The position numbers were made by a program, and so were the translations under genes. This document shows positions 11,754 through 23,660 of a stretch of DNA of 64,000 nucleotides, one piece after another; within the stretch, counting starts at the first letter, position 1; each line of letters begins with the position of its first letter. Origin of the DNA: Argentina anserina (lineage: Eukaryota > Streptophyta > Magnoliopsida > Rosales > Rosaceae). A model generated the notes under the pieces. The model was given only the letters and a program-made list of their open reading frames with translations, ran no database searches and was not told the DNA's origin. The DNA lies in contig NC_065876.1 of the NCBI RefSeq assembly GCF_933775445.1, positions 11,284,001 through 11,348,000 of the forward strand, written 5' to 3'.

Positions 11754-11785
11754 TGAAGAAAAACAAAGACAACAATAAAACCATT
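11754..11785 (-). repeat. Copia 5' LTR, inner fragment
   Basis: These 32 bases (TGAAGAAAAACAAAGAC...) match the low end of the 3' LTR at 7167. The rest of the LTR resumes at 15041 after the inserted LINE. The bases just below it, GCTCTGATAG, complement a methionine-tRNA-type primer-binding site. Confidence 0.82.
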
Positions 11786-14700
11786 TTATGTGGTAAGTTT
11801 GCTTCTATTGCTTCTACTTGGAATAAAGAAGTGTTCGACAATTTCTTCAAAAAAGCTTAATGATCTCCAGGATAAAGTTCATGTTATTCAATCTCAGCTC
11901 ATGAATGATCCTAACTCAATTGTCTTACAGGAAAGGAACCTCAAGTTATTGGATGAACTTGATAGCTTACAAAAACGTGAGGAGCTTTTTTGGGCTCAGA
12001 AGGCTAAATCTAATTGGCTAAATCTTGGGGACTGAAATACTAAATATTTCCAGATGAAAGCTACCCTCCTTAAGAAGAGGAATAACATTATGCGAATAAA
12101 GGACCATAGTGACTGTTGGTTAACTACAAAGGAAGAAATAAGTAGACACATTATTTCTGATTTCAAGAAGCGTTTTACTGTTGAAATTGATCCTACTGAC
12201 TTGGAAAAAAATGCCTTGTGTAAACAAGTTGGTGATGATGAAATTTTGGATGCTATTAAGTCGATTGGCCCCCTCAAAGCGCCAGGCCCGGATGGCTTAC
12301 ACGTTATATTCTACCAAAATTATTGGGATGAGGTAAAACATGTTGTTATTCCCATGATTAAACTCTTTTTTCAGAAAAATATAAATATGGCTTCTATTAA
12401 CCACACTAATATTTCCTTAATCCCAAAAATGGATAATCCGGAGCTTGTCTCCCATTTTAGACCTATTAGTCTCTGCAACGTTAGTTATAAGATAATTTCG
12501 AAAATTCTTGCTAAAGGACTAAGGCCAATCTTAGAGAAGTGTATTTCTCAAAGTGAAGGGGCTTTTTGCCCATGGGAGGTCTATTAATGATAATATCCTA
12601 ATTGCTCATGAATTATTCTCGGATTTCCAAAGGAAGAAAGGAAGAACTGGTTATATGGCTATTAAATTGGACTTGGAAAAAGCTTAGGGCTTACTTGATT
12701 GAAAGTATATTAAGGCTTGTTTAGATAAGTTTGGTTTATGTGATACTTGGGTTAACTGGAATATGAATTGTATCTGCTCTGTTTCTTTCTCTATCATTAT
12801 TAATGGCAAGCCTGAAGGTTTTTCCACCAAAATAGAGGCATTAGGCAAGGTGACCCCTTGTCACCGTATATTTTTATCTTAAGAATGGAACCTCTCATTA
12901 GGCATCTTAACTTGCTTGCTAGAAAACCAAGTTCTCATGTTGGAATTCTCTCTTCTCCTTAAGGTTATAGAGTTTCGAATGTAATGTTTGTAGATGACTG
13001 TTTAATTTTTGGTAATGCTTCTCCCAAAGTGGCTAGGAATGTTCTTAAAGTTCTAAATGCCTTTTCTTCTACCTCTGGACGAAAAATCAATATTCACAAG
13101 TCTTATATTTATTTTTCTCCAAAAGTTGTTTCTTCTGTCAGAAATGATATCGTTAATATTACCTAAATTCAGCACAAGGCTACCATTGGTAGGTACCTTG
13201 GGGTTTACAATATCATATCATGGATTCATGCTAATGAACTGCTTCGCAGGATTGGCATTAAGTTAGCAGGTTGGAAGAGAAACACTCTTTCTCGAGCAGG
13301 AAGATTGACTTTAATTAAAGCTAATGTTTCTGGCATGCCTAATCATGTATGTCTTGCTTCAAATGCCCTAATAAAATTACTAAAGATATTGATAAATGTG
13401 CCAGAGACTCTCTCTGGAACTCTAATGGAAAAGCTAACCCTGTTCCCTGGGATCAAGTTTGTCGACCTTTGCAGGATGGTGGGTTGGGTGTCCGCGTTGC
13501 TGGATCTTTCAATAATGCAGCTATAGCTAAGCTGGGATGGAAAATAGTTACAAATTCAAATAGTTGGTGGTATAATATTATGTATAGGAAATATCTAAGA
13601 AATGTGAGCTTTTTTTAGGCCAAGAAGAAATCTAATGCTTCTCTGGCTTGGAAAGGAATTTTAGACTCAATGGAGATTTTGCAGAAAGGTATGCGATGGG
13701 TTGTAGGCAATGGACACTCTATTTCTTTTTAGACTTTCAATTGGGCTTTTCTTTTTCCTTTAATCTCTTTGCTTGATGCCTCTCAGTATCATAATATTAA
13801 TTGGGATAATAAAGTTGCTGATTTCATTTCTAATGGTCACTAGAACAAAGCTCTTCTTTCCTAGTTTCTTTGATAACAATATTTTGGATCAAATATGTGG
13901 TATTCCAATTGCTTATAGTTCCCAGAAAGATGTTTTTGTCTGGGGCCCCTCTGTGAATGATACTTTTTCTACAAAATCTGCTACTTGGTTGCAGCATGAA
14001 AATTTGCAGGTTCATTCCATGGCCCCCTTGCTAAAAAAGATTTGGAAACTTGATATTGCCCCTAAAATAATTTTTTTGGCTTGCCTTCTCCTCACGAACA
14101 GGTTGAAAACAAATGATAGATTGCACCGTTTTGGTGTTTTTCCACAATCTTTGTCCCCTTTGTAATTTGGATGAAGAAAATGTGACTCATCTTTTCTGTA
14201 AATGTCCTATTTCCATTGAATCTTGCAATTTAGCTTGCTTGCAAGACTTAATTAATGCGGATGATTTTTTCTCAAAAGATGTATGATCTATTTGCTAATG
14301 GTGCTTGTGATATTGTGAAGCTTGCAAAAATCTTGACCTTGTGTTGGCACATTTGGCATAGAAGAAACAACCTTGTGTTAAGGAATGAGACTTTATCTCC
14401 CCAAACTGTTGTGGCTATTGATACTTACTACACCAATGCCTCTTTAGCTAACGCAACACACCACAACACGGATATAAGGTCTAGTATCTTTGAGTCGATC
14501 AAATGAAACCCCTCTTCTTGATCGCATTGTCAAGCTGAATTTTGATGGTTCTGTCATCGAGCAAAGCTCCAATGCTGCCACATGTTTTGTGCTTCGGGAT
14601 AACACATGATGCCCTATTATTGCTAATGCTAGGAGTATTAGCAAAGCGAATTTCCCATTGCTGAAGCCACTGCTCTTAGAGATTTCTTAAGGCCTGTGAG

Positions 14701-15031
14701 CTCAACATTCCTAAAATCCTCGTGGAACGAGACTCGAAGCTCATCATTCATTGTGTTACCAGTTCTGGCACCCCTCCTTGGCGACTTATTCCAATCCTTG
14801 AAGATATCAAGCATCTTGCGAAGGAGTTTGAAGACATCAAATTTACTCACGTCTTATGCGAAGCTAATTTTATTGCTAATGCTCTGGCTTGTTTTGGCCA
14901 AAATATGTCTGCTCCCATATGTTAGGAATCTTCATATCCTAGTAGTGTTTGTTCTGCCATCAACTTTGACCTCTTTGGAGTAGATTGCTCTAGGGGGTCC
15001 TCCCTGTGAGTTCTTGTTTTCGTAGAAAAAA
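11786..15031 (+). mobile_element. 5'-truncated LINE inserted in the Copia LTR
   Basis: This non-LTR retrotransposon lies between duplicated target bases AAAACCATT (11777-11785 and 15032-15040) and ends in a short poly(A). Only the part from upstream of the reverse transcriptase to the RNase H remains. ORF1 and endonuclease are missing, as expected from incomplete reverse transcription. It splits the Copia 5' LTR, so it inserted after the Copia element. Confidence 0.9.
11830..14925 (+). pseudogene. LINE reverse transcriptase / zinc-binding / RNase H remnant
   Basis: Reverse transcriptase motifs are clear: LKAPGPDGLHVIFYQNYWD (near 12275), SLIPKMDNPELVSHFRPISL (near 12415) and MFVDDCLIF with the catalytic FVDD (12984). 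YLGV and AGWKRNTLSRAGRLTLIKA follow near 13195-13325. The zf-RVT region near 13980-14165 reads FSTKSATWL and IWKLDIAPKI. RNase H begins VKLNFDGSV near 14530 and continues near 14800 in another frame. Several frameshifts (for example near 12565 and 14165) and stops show it is dead. Confidence 0.88.
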
Positions 15032-15040
15032 AAAACCATT

Positions 15041-15286
15041 GAAGCAAATTTTCTCTTTCTAATTGTTTTGATGATTATAATGTGATACAAGAGTGTGTGT
15101 GTGTGTAATACATAAAGAGCTAACAACTATCCACTATTACACAAAATGCGTCATCATGCTTAGGTGAAGCACTCCTTAACCGAACAAGCATGACTACTAC
15201 AGTAATTGATGTAGAGTACACAATCTAAACCATGAAAGATCTTGTATCACATGCCTCAATAACCTTGAACATCACCTGCTTCAACA
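15041..15286 (-). repeat. Copia 5' LTR, outer fragment
   Basis: This continues the LTR interrupted at 11785. Sequence from ATTATAATGTGATACAAGAG to CACCTGCTTCAACA aligns with 7225-7493. Its outer end on the minus strand reads TGTTGAAGCAGG. Confidence 0.87.
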
Positions 15287-15639
15287 GTTGACTGAAAAAA
15301 CAAGTAAATGATTCATTTTTGGAGTTTGGTCGATTCAATCATTTATGATATATACTAGGGATTCCTATAAACTTCAATTGTAGCTTTAATGATTAAGAGT
15401 TATTGTCTGTTCATTTTTGAGTTAGTTTGGAGTGGTTTGAAGATTAGGCACTAAACTACCCCTTGGTTACGTAGATTGGAGTTTTCAACAAGAATGAAAG
15501 TAAATGAGTTGAAATGGTGGAGGTTGAGGGAATAGTCTAACTTGTTACTTTTGTGATGATGTTAGAATGAGGGCTGCTCGAACTTCATTTTAGTTTGTAC
15601 TTCAAATCTAGGAAAAACTCCATGACACACTCTTATATA

Positions 15640-15958
15640 TATTTTCATCTCATTTATTGTCTTACTACCATTTGGCATGAAACTAGCATTATGTCATGCA
15701 TATTATTGGAGAGTGAACGAGGATTCACATATAACTAAATTCTAATAAGCCAAACAATTGTAACTCTCTAATAAAAGCCAGAAATTACTGTCCAGTAACA
15801 TTAGGAGGATCAAGGGAAATATATAGGAAGAGGTTGAATGGGAAAATTTTGAATGGATAAAGGACTCAGATTTGTAGCTAGTGCCACAATCAAACAGGAC
15901 ATTCTTTTAGTATATATGCATGTTCACTTGCAATTGGTTTCCGATCAAACATTTCAGG
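15640..15958 (+). repeat. Diverged copy of the ankyrin-gene 3' flank
   Basis: This stretch aligns with the 3' flank of the intact ankyrin gene at about 23035-23175 and 23670-23820. Shared words include CATTTGGC, AACTAGCAT, AACTAAATTCTAAT and a gapped match to the GAAGAGG..GAATG block. It lacks the 475-bp MITE found in the other copy, so it is the pre-insertion state. No ankyrin exons are left beside it. Confidence 0.6.
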
Positions 15959-15959
15959 A

Positions 15960-16214
15960 CAATGACTAAAATTTCGGCGAGAACGGAAATATCGAGGATT
16001 CGAAAATTGGAAATTTCGATTTTAAAAAATAATTAAGTAAATTGATGGAAATTTATATAAAAATATGGAAATTTTGAATAAAACTTTGAGAAATATTTAT
16101 TTAATCAATTATCTACTAGATGTCATAACAAATGATTATATTACTATTAGTTTAAGTGAGTTATAGTAATTTGAGGTGAAATAATCGTCAAACATTATTA
16201 AAAATTTACTTAAA

Positions 16215-16254
<40 letters not shown>

Positions 16255-17000
16255 AAGGGGAGACTAGGTCATCACGCCTTATTTACACATAAAGGATTTA
16301 TGAAGTACAAAATTTTCACTATCTTCATTATCTCTTTGAGTAAAACCTTGAGTATATTGTGAAGAATAGTCATTAAATGATACCTCATGTTTATAATTTT
16401 GCATATATTGACTTATATATCATCTATAGGGGCCGTGAGTGATTGACTGTGGGTTGTGGTACTTATATGCGAAGGAGTTCAAATCAAGTATTTTTCGATT
16501 TTGCCCATAACCATAGCTTTGTGAAAATTGTGCATCAGATTGTGTCCATATGTTTTCACTTGATTGCATCTCATTAGAGAATAAATATGGTGGATAAGGC
16601 ATATTGAATTTCTCCCATAAGGGTAAGGTCTATCATTGCTTCCTCCTACACCAAAGAGGTTTGATTCCCCTCACAACTAGTTCAGTTTTATTTTAATTTT
16701 AGATGAATGTTGAGACATGAAATACAATATATAATAAAAAGAGCCATATATAACAATAAATTGGTGTAGTAGAGTTGACTATAACTTTGTGCTTGAAAAA
16801 AAATGGATCAGAGGTTCGATTATTCTAAATAGTAATTTTTTATTTTATTTAAAATTAGTTTGACACGTGGCGATATTATGAAAATATCAAGAAAATTTGA
16901 AAGTTTCCAGATATATAGAGAAATTTTAAAAATTTCTAACGAAAAATATTTGATATATTACGGATATATCTATATACTGAAAAATAGAAACTTTCGCATA
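15960..17000 (-). mobile_element. Degenerate hAT-like element
   Basis: AT-rich DNA has repeated GGAAATTTC / GAAATTTT words at both sides and a coding remnant inside. On the minus strand, 16602-16257 reads MPYPPYLFSNEMQSSENIW, then QSYGYGQ, PQSITHGPYR, stop, YISQYMQNY and RDNEDSENF. This resembles the low-complexity C-terminal tail seen in plant hAT (DUF659-type) transposase genes. Termini and target duplication were not identified. An (AT)n tract sits at 16217-16248. Confidence 0.42.
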
Positions 17001-17008
17001 AATAACTG

Positions 17009-17302
17009 GTGAGAAGAGGAAAAAAACTGCGTGATAAGTTTGACTTGAAGGAAGTTATAAAGTTATTGATGGACTTAAAAAGTCAATTAATTTTTTTTGT
17101 TTTTTCATTGATCCCTCACCCAAAAAATTATGCGTGCGTCAACACCCCCCCCCCCCCCCCCCCCGGGTCCTTGTTTCAGGGTTCACTTTGAACTTGTGAG
17201 AAGAGGAAAGAAACTCCGTGATTATTTGACTTGAACGGAATAATTGATTATTTAAAGAAGTCAATTGATCCATGCGGGCTTCAACCACACACCCCCCCCC
17301 CC
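17009..17302 (+). repeat. Imperfect tandem duplication with poly-C tracts
   Basis: Two units start with GTGAGAAGAGGAAA (17009 and 17197) and share TTTGACTTGAA and AAGTCAATT. Each ends in a homopolymer of C, 20 bases at 17145-17164 and 11 bases at 17292-17302. Long C runs are uncommon in plant DNA and are hard to sequence, so the run lengths are doubtful. Confidence 0.8.
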
Positions 17303-19153
17303 AGAGGGAAATAGGCATGTGGACAGTTGTAAGCTTTGTGTTCGTACATTTGCTGTGTTAAATAAACCTCTCCCGAGGCGGCTTCAGGTATCCGCACAAA
17401 AAAGAATAAAGAAACTACCACTTCGATATTTGATCCACAATTACCACTTCAATTCACTCTCCATTTTGAGTACTAATAAACTCAGAAAATTAACGTGCTT
17501 GGGCTGGCCTTCTCTTTGAGACTCAACCCTTCTGAGAGTGAAATCGGCGAAAACCAGTCGAGATCCGCTCGAAGAAGTAGACGGAGAAGCTCCGGCTGCC
17601 GCGGCCCACAGATCTGGATCTGGAGGCTGACGCTGTGCCTTGGCTGTTGGGACTGCTATCGAATTCTTTTAAGAACCCAAAGACCTGTCTCTCCAAGATG
17701 TTGTTGTTCTTCTTGTCGCCGAAGATGCAAAAGAAGAGGAAGATATCTTACTATTGTCCCGGAAGCTCTTGTTATTGATTTTCATTGATAGATCGAATCG
17801 CTCCTTAGAGAGGAGAGTCCGTAAAACGAGAAATGCTTTTGCGTTTTAGATGAAGAACACCAACACCTCCCACCCCAAAGAACAAATAATAAAGAAAATC
17901 TCTTACCTCTCTGACTGGTTAACTGCAATTTAGGCCCCTACATTTCGATTAATTAAGTGCTGCCACGTGTCCAATATTTGATAAAAGGAGCTCTTTTCGG
18001 GAAAATTCTACGGTGCAGCAGCGGCGCTGCATACCGAACATGTTGAGGATCTCTGGGGTTTTTAAACTTGCCATCAGATCAAAAAATGGCTGTCATCGTA
18101 AAAACAAAAACAAAGTTTGAGAGCCCCCAATCCGGCCAATCTCGCGACGACAGCTATCAACTAAGTTTTGGTGTTTAACTCTCTTCGGCGCCGCCGTGCG
18201 AGACACCGTTGGTGGCTTGAAACAGTGTGAAGAGCAAAACAGCGAGTTTTGGCGCACTCTCGCCTTTTCCCTTTTTCAATTTGTTGGTTCGACCAAAAAT
18301 TTATCTGGGATGAATTGCTTTTCATTTCGTTCTACGGATTTCTATCAAGATTTAAGATGAACATACAAGTGTAAAAACAAATATGGATATCAATTGATTT
18401 ATTGGACAGAGTGGTAGATGGAGGGTTGCTATTGCAATTCCATGGGTTCACCTCTCTCTCTCTCTCTCTCTCTAACTGAGAACCTCCCAGACCTTAATTA
18501 TTCTAGTTCCTAGCAAAGCTACCCAGGCCCCTTATGAGGATCCTCCATTTTTTGTGAGAGACAAAGATACAATGGGTATAGATAATATTGATTGGGTATT
18601 CTACAGACTACAGTCAGATTGGAATGTTATACAGAAGGACTTCAACTGTCGTCTGAGTTCGGTTTTTTACAAATCCTTTTTCTAGCTGCTCCCTTCTCTC
18701 TTGTTTCTGTTGTTCCAACCCAGCTAAGAGATTCTGGGTTCGGCAAATTTTCACCATGAGGAATTTCTGGGAGTAGATGGTGAAGGGAAAAATATATGGT
18801 GCAGCAAAGTGAGGGAGAAATCAATCTAATGGCTAAATTTAAAAGTCCTCAAGAGGTGTTCAACATGTTAGTCCTCATTGGAAAGAATCCCTGAGTGGAG
18901 GGTTTTTTTTGTTTCTTAAATATCAAGAAACAACCCAACGCATCAGAGTTTCTGAGTACATGGCAAAATGATTGATCATCAAAGCAATACATGATGAATG
19001 AGATATTAGTAATATCAGTATATCACTATTCATCTCAGGTAGGTAAAGTAGGCATACGAACCACTTTTGCTTTGCCTTAGACTCTATTGGTCATTTCTTA
19101 TATATATATAGAATCTCCTTTTCCTATTTATATGTTTTGTTTCCTTAACCACT

Positions 19154-19198
<45 letters not shown>

Positions 19199-19533
19199 CA
19201 AGTGTAAACCCGAGTGAGAACTATAAAGGCATAGTCGCGGGGGCACTATGAGTCTGACCACAGACTATTCAATGCCCCTAGGCGAACTCTGGTTGACATC
19301 GTGAAGGCCGGTGTCCTTGTCTGACCTCCCATGCATGAAAATTAACAAAGACTACTGGTCCTGTCTTCCCCGCAACATACTATGAAGTTGCTTTAAACTT
19401 GACGAGCAGCACTTCAGGGTTCTGGTATATATTGTAGTTGCAGGTGACCTAGGTAGCATCTCACCGTGAGATAGAAGCGAGATCTTAACAGGTTGATATA
19501 GTATAAGCGTCACAACTGCATCACGTTCCTAAA
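17303..19533. other. Intergenic region upstream of the ankyrin cluster
   Basis: I find no gene I can name. A GC-richer patch at 17500-17790 has frames rich in Arg/Ser or Ala but no recognisable domain, and could be an old exon or UTR. There are (CT)n at about 18452-18473 and (AT)n at 19155-19196. Confidence 0.4.
19155..19196. repeat. (AT)n microsatellite
   Basis: A run of about 42 bp of alternating TA, about 340 bp upstream of the first ankyrin gene start. Confidence 0.95.
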
Positions 19534-20652
19534 ATGGACCAGAGGTGGAAGAATGCTTCTCAATCTGGAGATATTGATTTCTTGTACAGATTGATAATGG
19601 AGGATGGTGAGCTTCTGGACCACATTACCAGCGTACCGTTCGTGGATACTCCTCTACACATTGCTGCTTCCGAAGGCCATGTACAGTTTGCCATGGAGAT
19701 AATGAGGCTTCAGCCATCATTTGCTAGGAAGCTGAACCGGGATGGATTGAGTCCCATGCACTTGGCCCTGCAAAGTGGAAAAACCGGGATGGTGACTCGT
19801 CTCCTGGAAGCGGATAAAAACCTTGTTCGAGTGCAAGGGAGGGAGGGTGTGACACCCTTGCACTATGCAGCCAAGGAAGGAAATATGAAACTCTTATATG
19901 AGTTTCCATCTGCCTGCCCAGAATCCTTAGAGGATGTGACTATTCGAAATGAGACCCCTCTGCACATTGCGCTGAAGAATGACAAGATCGAAGCCTTTGA
20001 AGTTCTGTTGAGATGGCTAACACATGTCTGTTATGATGAGGTACATCAACGGGAGAAAAAGGTCTTGAACTGGAAGGATGATGATGGCAACAGTTTGTTG
20101 CACATCGCAACACTTAGAAATCAACCTGAGGTCAGTTTATCTAGTCTTATTATTGATCTAAAAAAGCATAAAAATTTGGATTGATATAATTTGTGAAACT
20201 CAATTGTGGTCATTCTCTAGTGTTAGACTATTAGTACCTAAGTCCTCAATAAATTGTTGTATGCTGCGAAAACAAGCCAAGGCAGCAACAATTGTTTTTT
20301 GGACTAATATATGTTGTTTGAAGTTTTCGACCATGCAGTTAAAGAAGATAGCAACTGTTTTTTTGTTTTTTGTTTTGGACTGAAAACGAAAAGCAACCAT
20401 GTAGATTGATGTATCCACCAATTGGACCATTTCTCCATTTTGCAGGCAGTAGTGCTTCTATTGAACTCTCAAGTTGATGTAAACTCTAAGAATTTGGCGG
20501 GTTGGACTCCCCTGGACATTATACAGCATGAACAGCCTATAAGCGACGGAGGAATAGGGGCTATGCTATGTGGTGCTGGAGCTCTTGAAGGATCCTCACT
20601 TCTGTCTGTTCAAACCTTTACGTATTACATGAGGTTGAGGAACTCATTTTGA
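19534..20652 (+). pseudogene. Truncated ankyrin-repeat gene (BDA1-like), lacking the PGG/membrane part
   Basis: Exon 1 (19534-20130) starts MDQRWKNASQSGDIDFLYRL and encodes ankyrin repeats with the consensus TPLHIAASEGH, SPMHLALQSGK, TPLHYAAKEGN, TPLHIALKNDK and SLLHIATLRNQ. Exon 2 (20446-20652) continues AVVLLLNSQVDVNSKNLAGW, TPLDII and ends NSF*. Splice sites are GAG|GTCAGT and TTTGCAG|GCA. Plant proteins of this type normally continue into a PGG domain with several membrane helices that anchor them at the plasma membrane. Here the frame stops after about 267 residues with nothing of the kind before the next gene at 20920. It could make a soluble ankyrin protein or be a pseudogene; I lean to a 3'-truncated copy. 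Confidence 0.7.
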
Positions 20653-20919
20653 TGAAAAATTGATATCTTTAATTGGCTTTTATTAATTTCTTACACTATG
20701 ATCCCAGCCTAAATAGAGTTTGGATAACATACACATGGAGGAAATTTTTTGAGTTGTGTTTTATTAGTTAGCTATAATGCTCTGACTTAGACACAGTCAT
20801 TGCTGCAAGTGCAAATGCCTCGCTCTTCGGAAATCAGGAAATTTTTAGGCATCTAGTACAACTGTTCCACAATTATGAAAGCATGCATTATACTCTAATA
20901 ATCTCACAGTTTTCTAGTG

Positions 20920-22688
20920 ATGTTATGTTTCAGCACGAATCAAAGGTTGAAGCAGGCTGCACAAGAGGGGAATATTGGTGGCCTGTATGCACTGATACAG
21001 GAGGACTCGTATATATTGGAGCGCATCAACCTGGTTCCATTTGTTAATACTCCTTTGCACATTTCTGCATCTGCAGGGCATACCGATTTTGCCATGGAGA
21101 TCATTAGACTGAAGCCAGAATTTGCGAGGAAGCAAAACCCGGAAGGCATCAGTGCAATGCACCTTGCTTTGAAGCAAGGCCAAACAGATACACTGCTTAT
21201 TCTCCTGTCAGTCTACAGAGACCTTGTCCGAGTCAAAGGAAGGGACGGAAAGACTCTCTTGCATTATGCAGCCGAGATTGGAAACATGGATATTTTGGCA
21301 AAATTTTTAGCAGCCTGCCCTGAGTCTATCATAGATCTGACAATTCGAAAAGAAACTGCACTTCATCTTGCTGCAAAGAATGGCAAGTTGGAGGCACTTG
21401 AAGTCTTGTTGGGATGGCTTCAACATGTTAATTTAGACACGATCTTGCAGTGGACTGATGATAAAGGCAACACTGTACTGCACATTGCAGTATCAAGAAA
21501 TCAATTCCAGGCAAGCTTTTCTTCCCCCATTTATTCCTGATCACTGTAACATAAAAATTTAATCTACTGTTGCTTCAGGTTCTAGTTATGCTTTCTGTGT
21601 TGATATCCAGGGTTTAAAAGAAAAACAAAAGAAATAGTTAAGCATCCATCAACTAGCTGGTCACTTATTTTTCAGTAGAGACCTTCCGAAACTTCAATCA
21701 TAGAGTTTCTACAAAACTATAAATGTGGTTTGTAGTCATAACCGAGTCTCAAATTTGTTTGAGAGAAGTAAGCGAGTTAGCTGTTCCAAAGGGAAGAAGG
21801 AATTACCAAATTGCAGAGAAGCTCTTTTAGCTACTCGTACTCTAAGATAGCATGTCTAAACTATGCTTTAAACTTTTAAGACTATAAGTCCTATATTGAG
21901 AAAGAATCTATCTCACAAGTGTATGATTAACTCTCCATCATATAATGCAGGCGGTGAGGCTGTTAATAAAAAGGGTTGATATAAATGTCAAGAATTCGGA
22001 GGGTTTAACAGCCATGGACATAGCAGATCGCCAAGGATCAGTTTACATTAATAATACCGATATTAGAAGTTTATTACTCCAAAGAGGAGCTTTGAGAGCT
22101 TCTTCACTCCCTATATGTCCTACTCTTGCAGATTCTCTGAGGAAAGAGATGTCATTGCTCGAAAGATGGGTTTTGTGTAGTCATCTCACAAGAAGTTGCA
22201 TGTCAAATGAGAATCGCAACAGTCTTCTAGTGGTAGCTGTCCTGATTGCAACAACCACATTCCAAGCTGTGCTCAGCCCACCAGCTGGGTTCACTCCCGT
22301 TCCTCATAAAACCAGCAGCGCCGGTTCCAATAGTACTGGTGAACCAGATGTACCACCAAACATTGGCTTTCATTCTTTGGTAGCATGGAATTGTTTCCTG
22401 GCTCTGAACACCATGGCTTTCTTGATATCCGTATCCGAGATATGGTTTCACCTCCCTCGTGCCTTTTATTTTTGGATGAAACTGGTTTTACCACTTCTGG
22501 CCTGCTATATGATTTCATTAAGTCTCACAACACCAGTACCAAGTCTGATGCCTTTCTTCTTCATTCCAATTTTTCTATTTAAACTGAAATCAATAGTCAG
22601 GAACTTGTTTTTTAAGAGGTCGCTGGACGTAAAAATATCCATGATGAAGTATTGTCCCAACTTACATAGAGAAATTAAACTACTATAG
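20920..22688 (+). CDS. Ankyrin-repeat/PGG-domain membrane protein (BDA1-like)
   Basis: Exon 1 (20920-21510) and exon 2 (21951-22688) join to about 442 residues. The N-terminal half has ankyrin repeats (TPLHISASAGH, SAMHLALKQGQ, TLLHYAAEIGN, TALHLAAKNGK, TVLHIAVSRNQ). The C-terminal half has the PGG-type stretch NSLLVVAVLIATTTFQAVLS, PPAG and further hydrophobic helices (LVAWNCFLALNTMAFLIS; LVLPLLACYMISLSL; MPFFFIPIFLF). The family includes BDA1 and ACD6-like proteins linked to immune signalling at membranes. Two oddities: the expected family start ATGGATCAAAGG reads ACGAATCAAAGG, so translation would have to begin at ATG 20920 (MLCFSTNQRLK); and the intron donor is GC (CCAG|GCAAGC), a minor but known type. 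Otherwise the frame is intact. Confidence 0.82.
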
Positions 22689-23185
22689 CCTATGTTTCTG
22701 CAGGATGCCGATCTACGTTACGTGCAATTGTTTTAGTGTAATACCCTTAATTAGTGACTCAGTGTTTATAGAGCTTTGATATCATTATGGACGCGCGTTT
22801 GTGCATGTGTACGTACTAATATTGGAAGTGTACAAGTACTAATGTCGAAGTAAGAAACTGATAAAGCAAACGAACGAAGTTAAAGATGAATTTCAAGCTG
22901 GTGAGTGGTGAACCCCTAGCTTTTATCTCATGTTCTTCCCTTGGTATCAGTTGCATGTCAAACTTCATTCATAAGCGCATTCATCCTTATTAGTGTATGC
23001 AGAAATTATTATATGGTTAATTGTTATCAAATTTTATCTCATTTCTTGTCTTACGGCCATTTGGCGTGCAACTAGCATGCACGATCAACATCTTTTTCTT
23101 TTTATCTAACACTGCATATTGTTACAGTGTGACCATGGACTCAGAAATAACTAAATTCTAATTGAAGAAAGGATGATGATGAAAG
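22689..23185. other. 3' flank of the ankyrin gene
   Basis: Non-coding. The first 250 bp are duplicated downstream of the chimeric pseudogene at 32944-33190 (for example GTGTAATACCC and ATAGAGCTTTGAT/AGAT). The part from about 23035 matches 15640 onward. Confidence 0.6.
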
Positions 23186-23660
23186 TAGGGGTGGGCATAA
23201 AAAACGGAAATCATGATCCCGTCCCGAAATTCATAGGGACGGGACGGAGGTTTAAAAACGTTCGTCTCGTCCTGATCCCGTCCCGTTTCATAATAGTGGG
23301 ATGAGATGTGGGACGAATAATTTATATCCCGCTTCGTCCCGTCCCGTTCCACCTTTAATGAAAACTTAAAAATTCTTATATATTTGTATCAAAATGAAAC
23401 TAATTTATATTCTTAATAACTCCAAAATTATATCAACTCAAATAATAATGGTAAATTATAATATTTTGAACATAATATGCATTTTTTTTGTTAAAATTTC
23501 ATTATTGAATATTACTTTGTTAATGAAAAAGTAAAAATATATGTTTTTATTTAACTAAACAGGAATGTGAGATTTGTCCCGTCCCGTCTCGATTCAAAAG
23601 AGTGGGATAAGACGTGGGATGAGCCTCATCCCCTCTTATCCCGTCCCGTGCTCACCCATA
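23186..23660. mobile_element. hAT MITE, 475 bp, perfect 8-bp target duplication
   Basis: The element begins TAGGGGTGGGCA and ends TGCTCACCCATA, giving an imperfect terminal inverted repeat. Identical GATGAAAG flanks lie at 23178-23185 and 23661-23668. Repeated CCCGTCCCG words fill the subterminal regions and the centre is AT-rich without coding capacity. The 8-bp duplication marks it as a hAT-superfamily MITE. Confidence 0.92.

Larger units (their letters stand above)
7167..15286 (-). mobile_element. Copia LTR retrotransposon with nested MITE and LINE
   Basis: Two related LTRs bracket gag-pol remnants in Copia order on the minus strand. The 3' LTR is 7167-7493. The 5' LTR is 11754-11785 continued at 15041-15286, split by a LINE. 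LTR ends read TG...CA on one copy (the 3' LTR starts TA instead). A polypurine-like AAGAGGAAG precedes the 3' LTR and a TATCAGAGCAGG primer-binding-like site follows the 5' LTR. The immediate flanks (GATTC and GTTGA) do not match, so no 5-bp target duplication is visible. Coding parts contain many stops and frameshifts, so the element is dead. Confidence 0.88.

Noticed and set aside
17495..17788. Arg-rich frame in a GC-richer patch
   Set aside because: No domain or splice structure could be supported; alternative frames look equally plausible.
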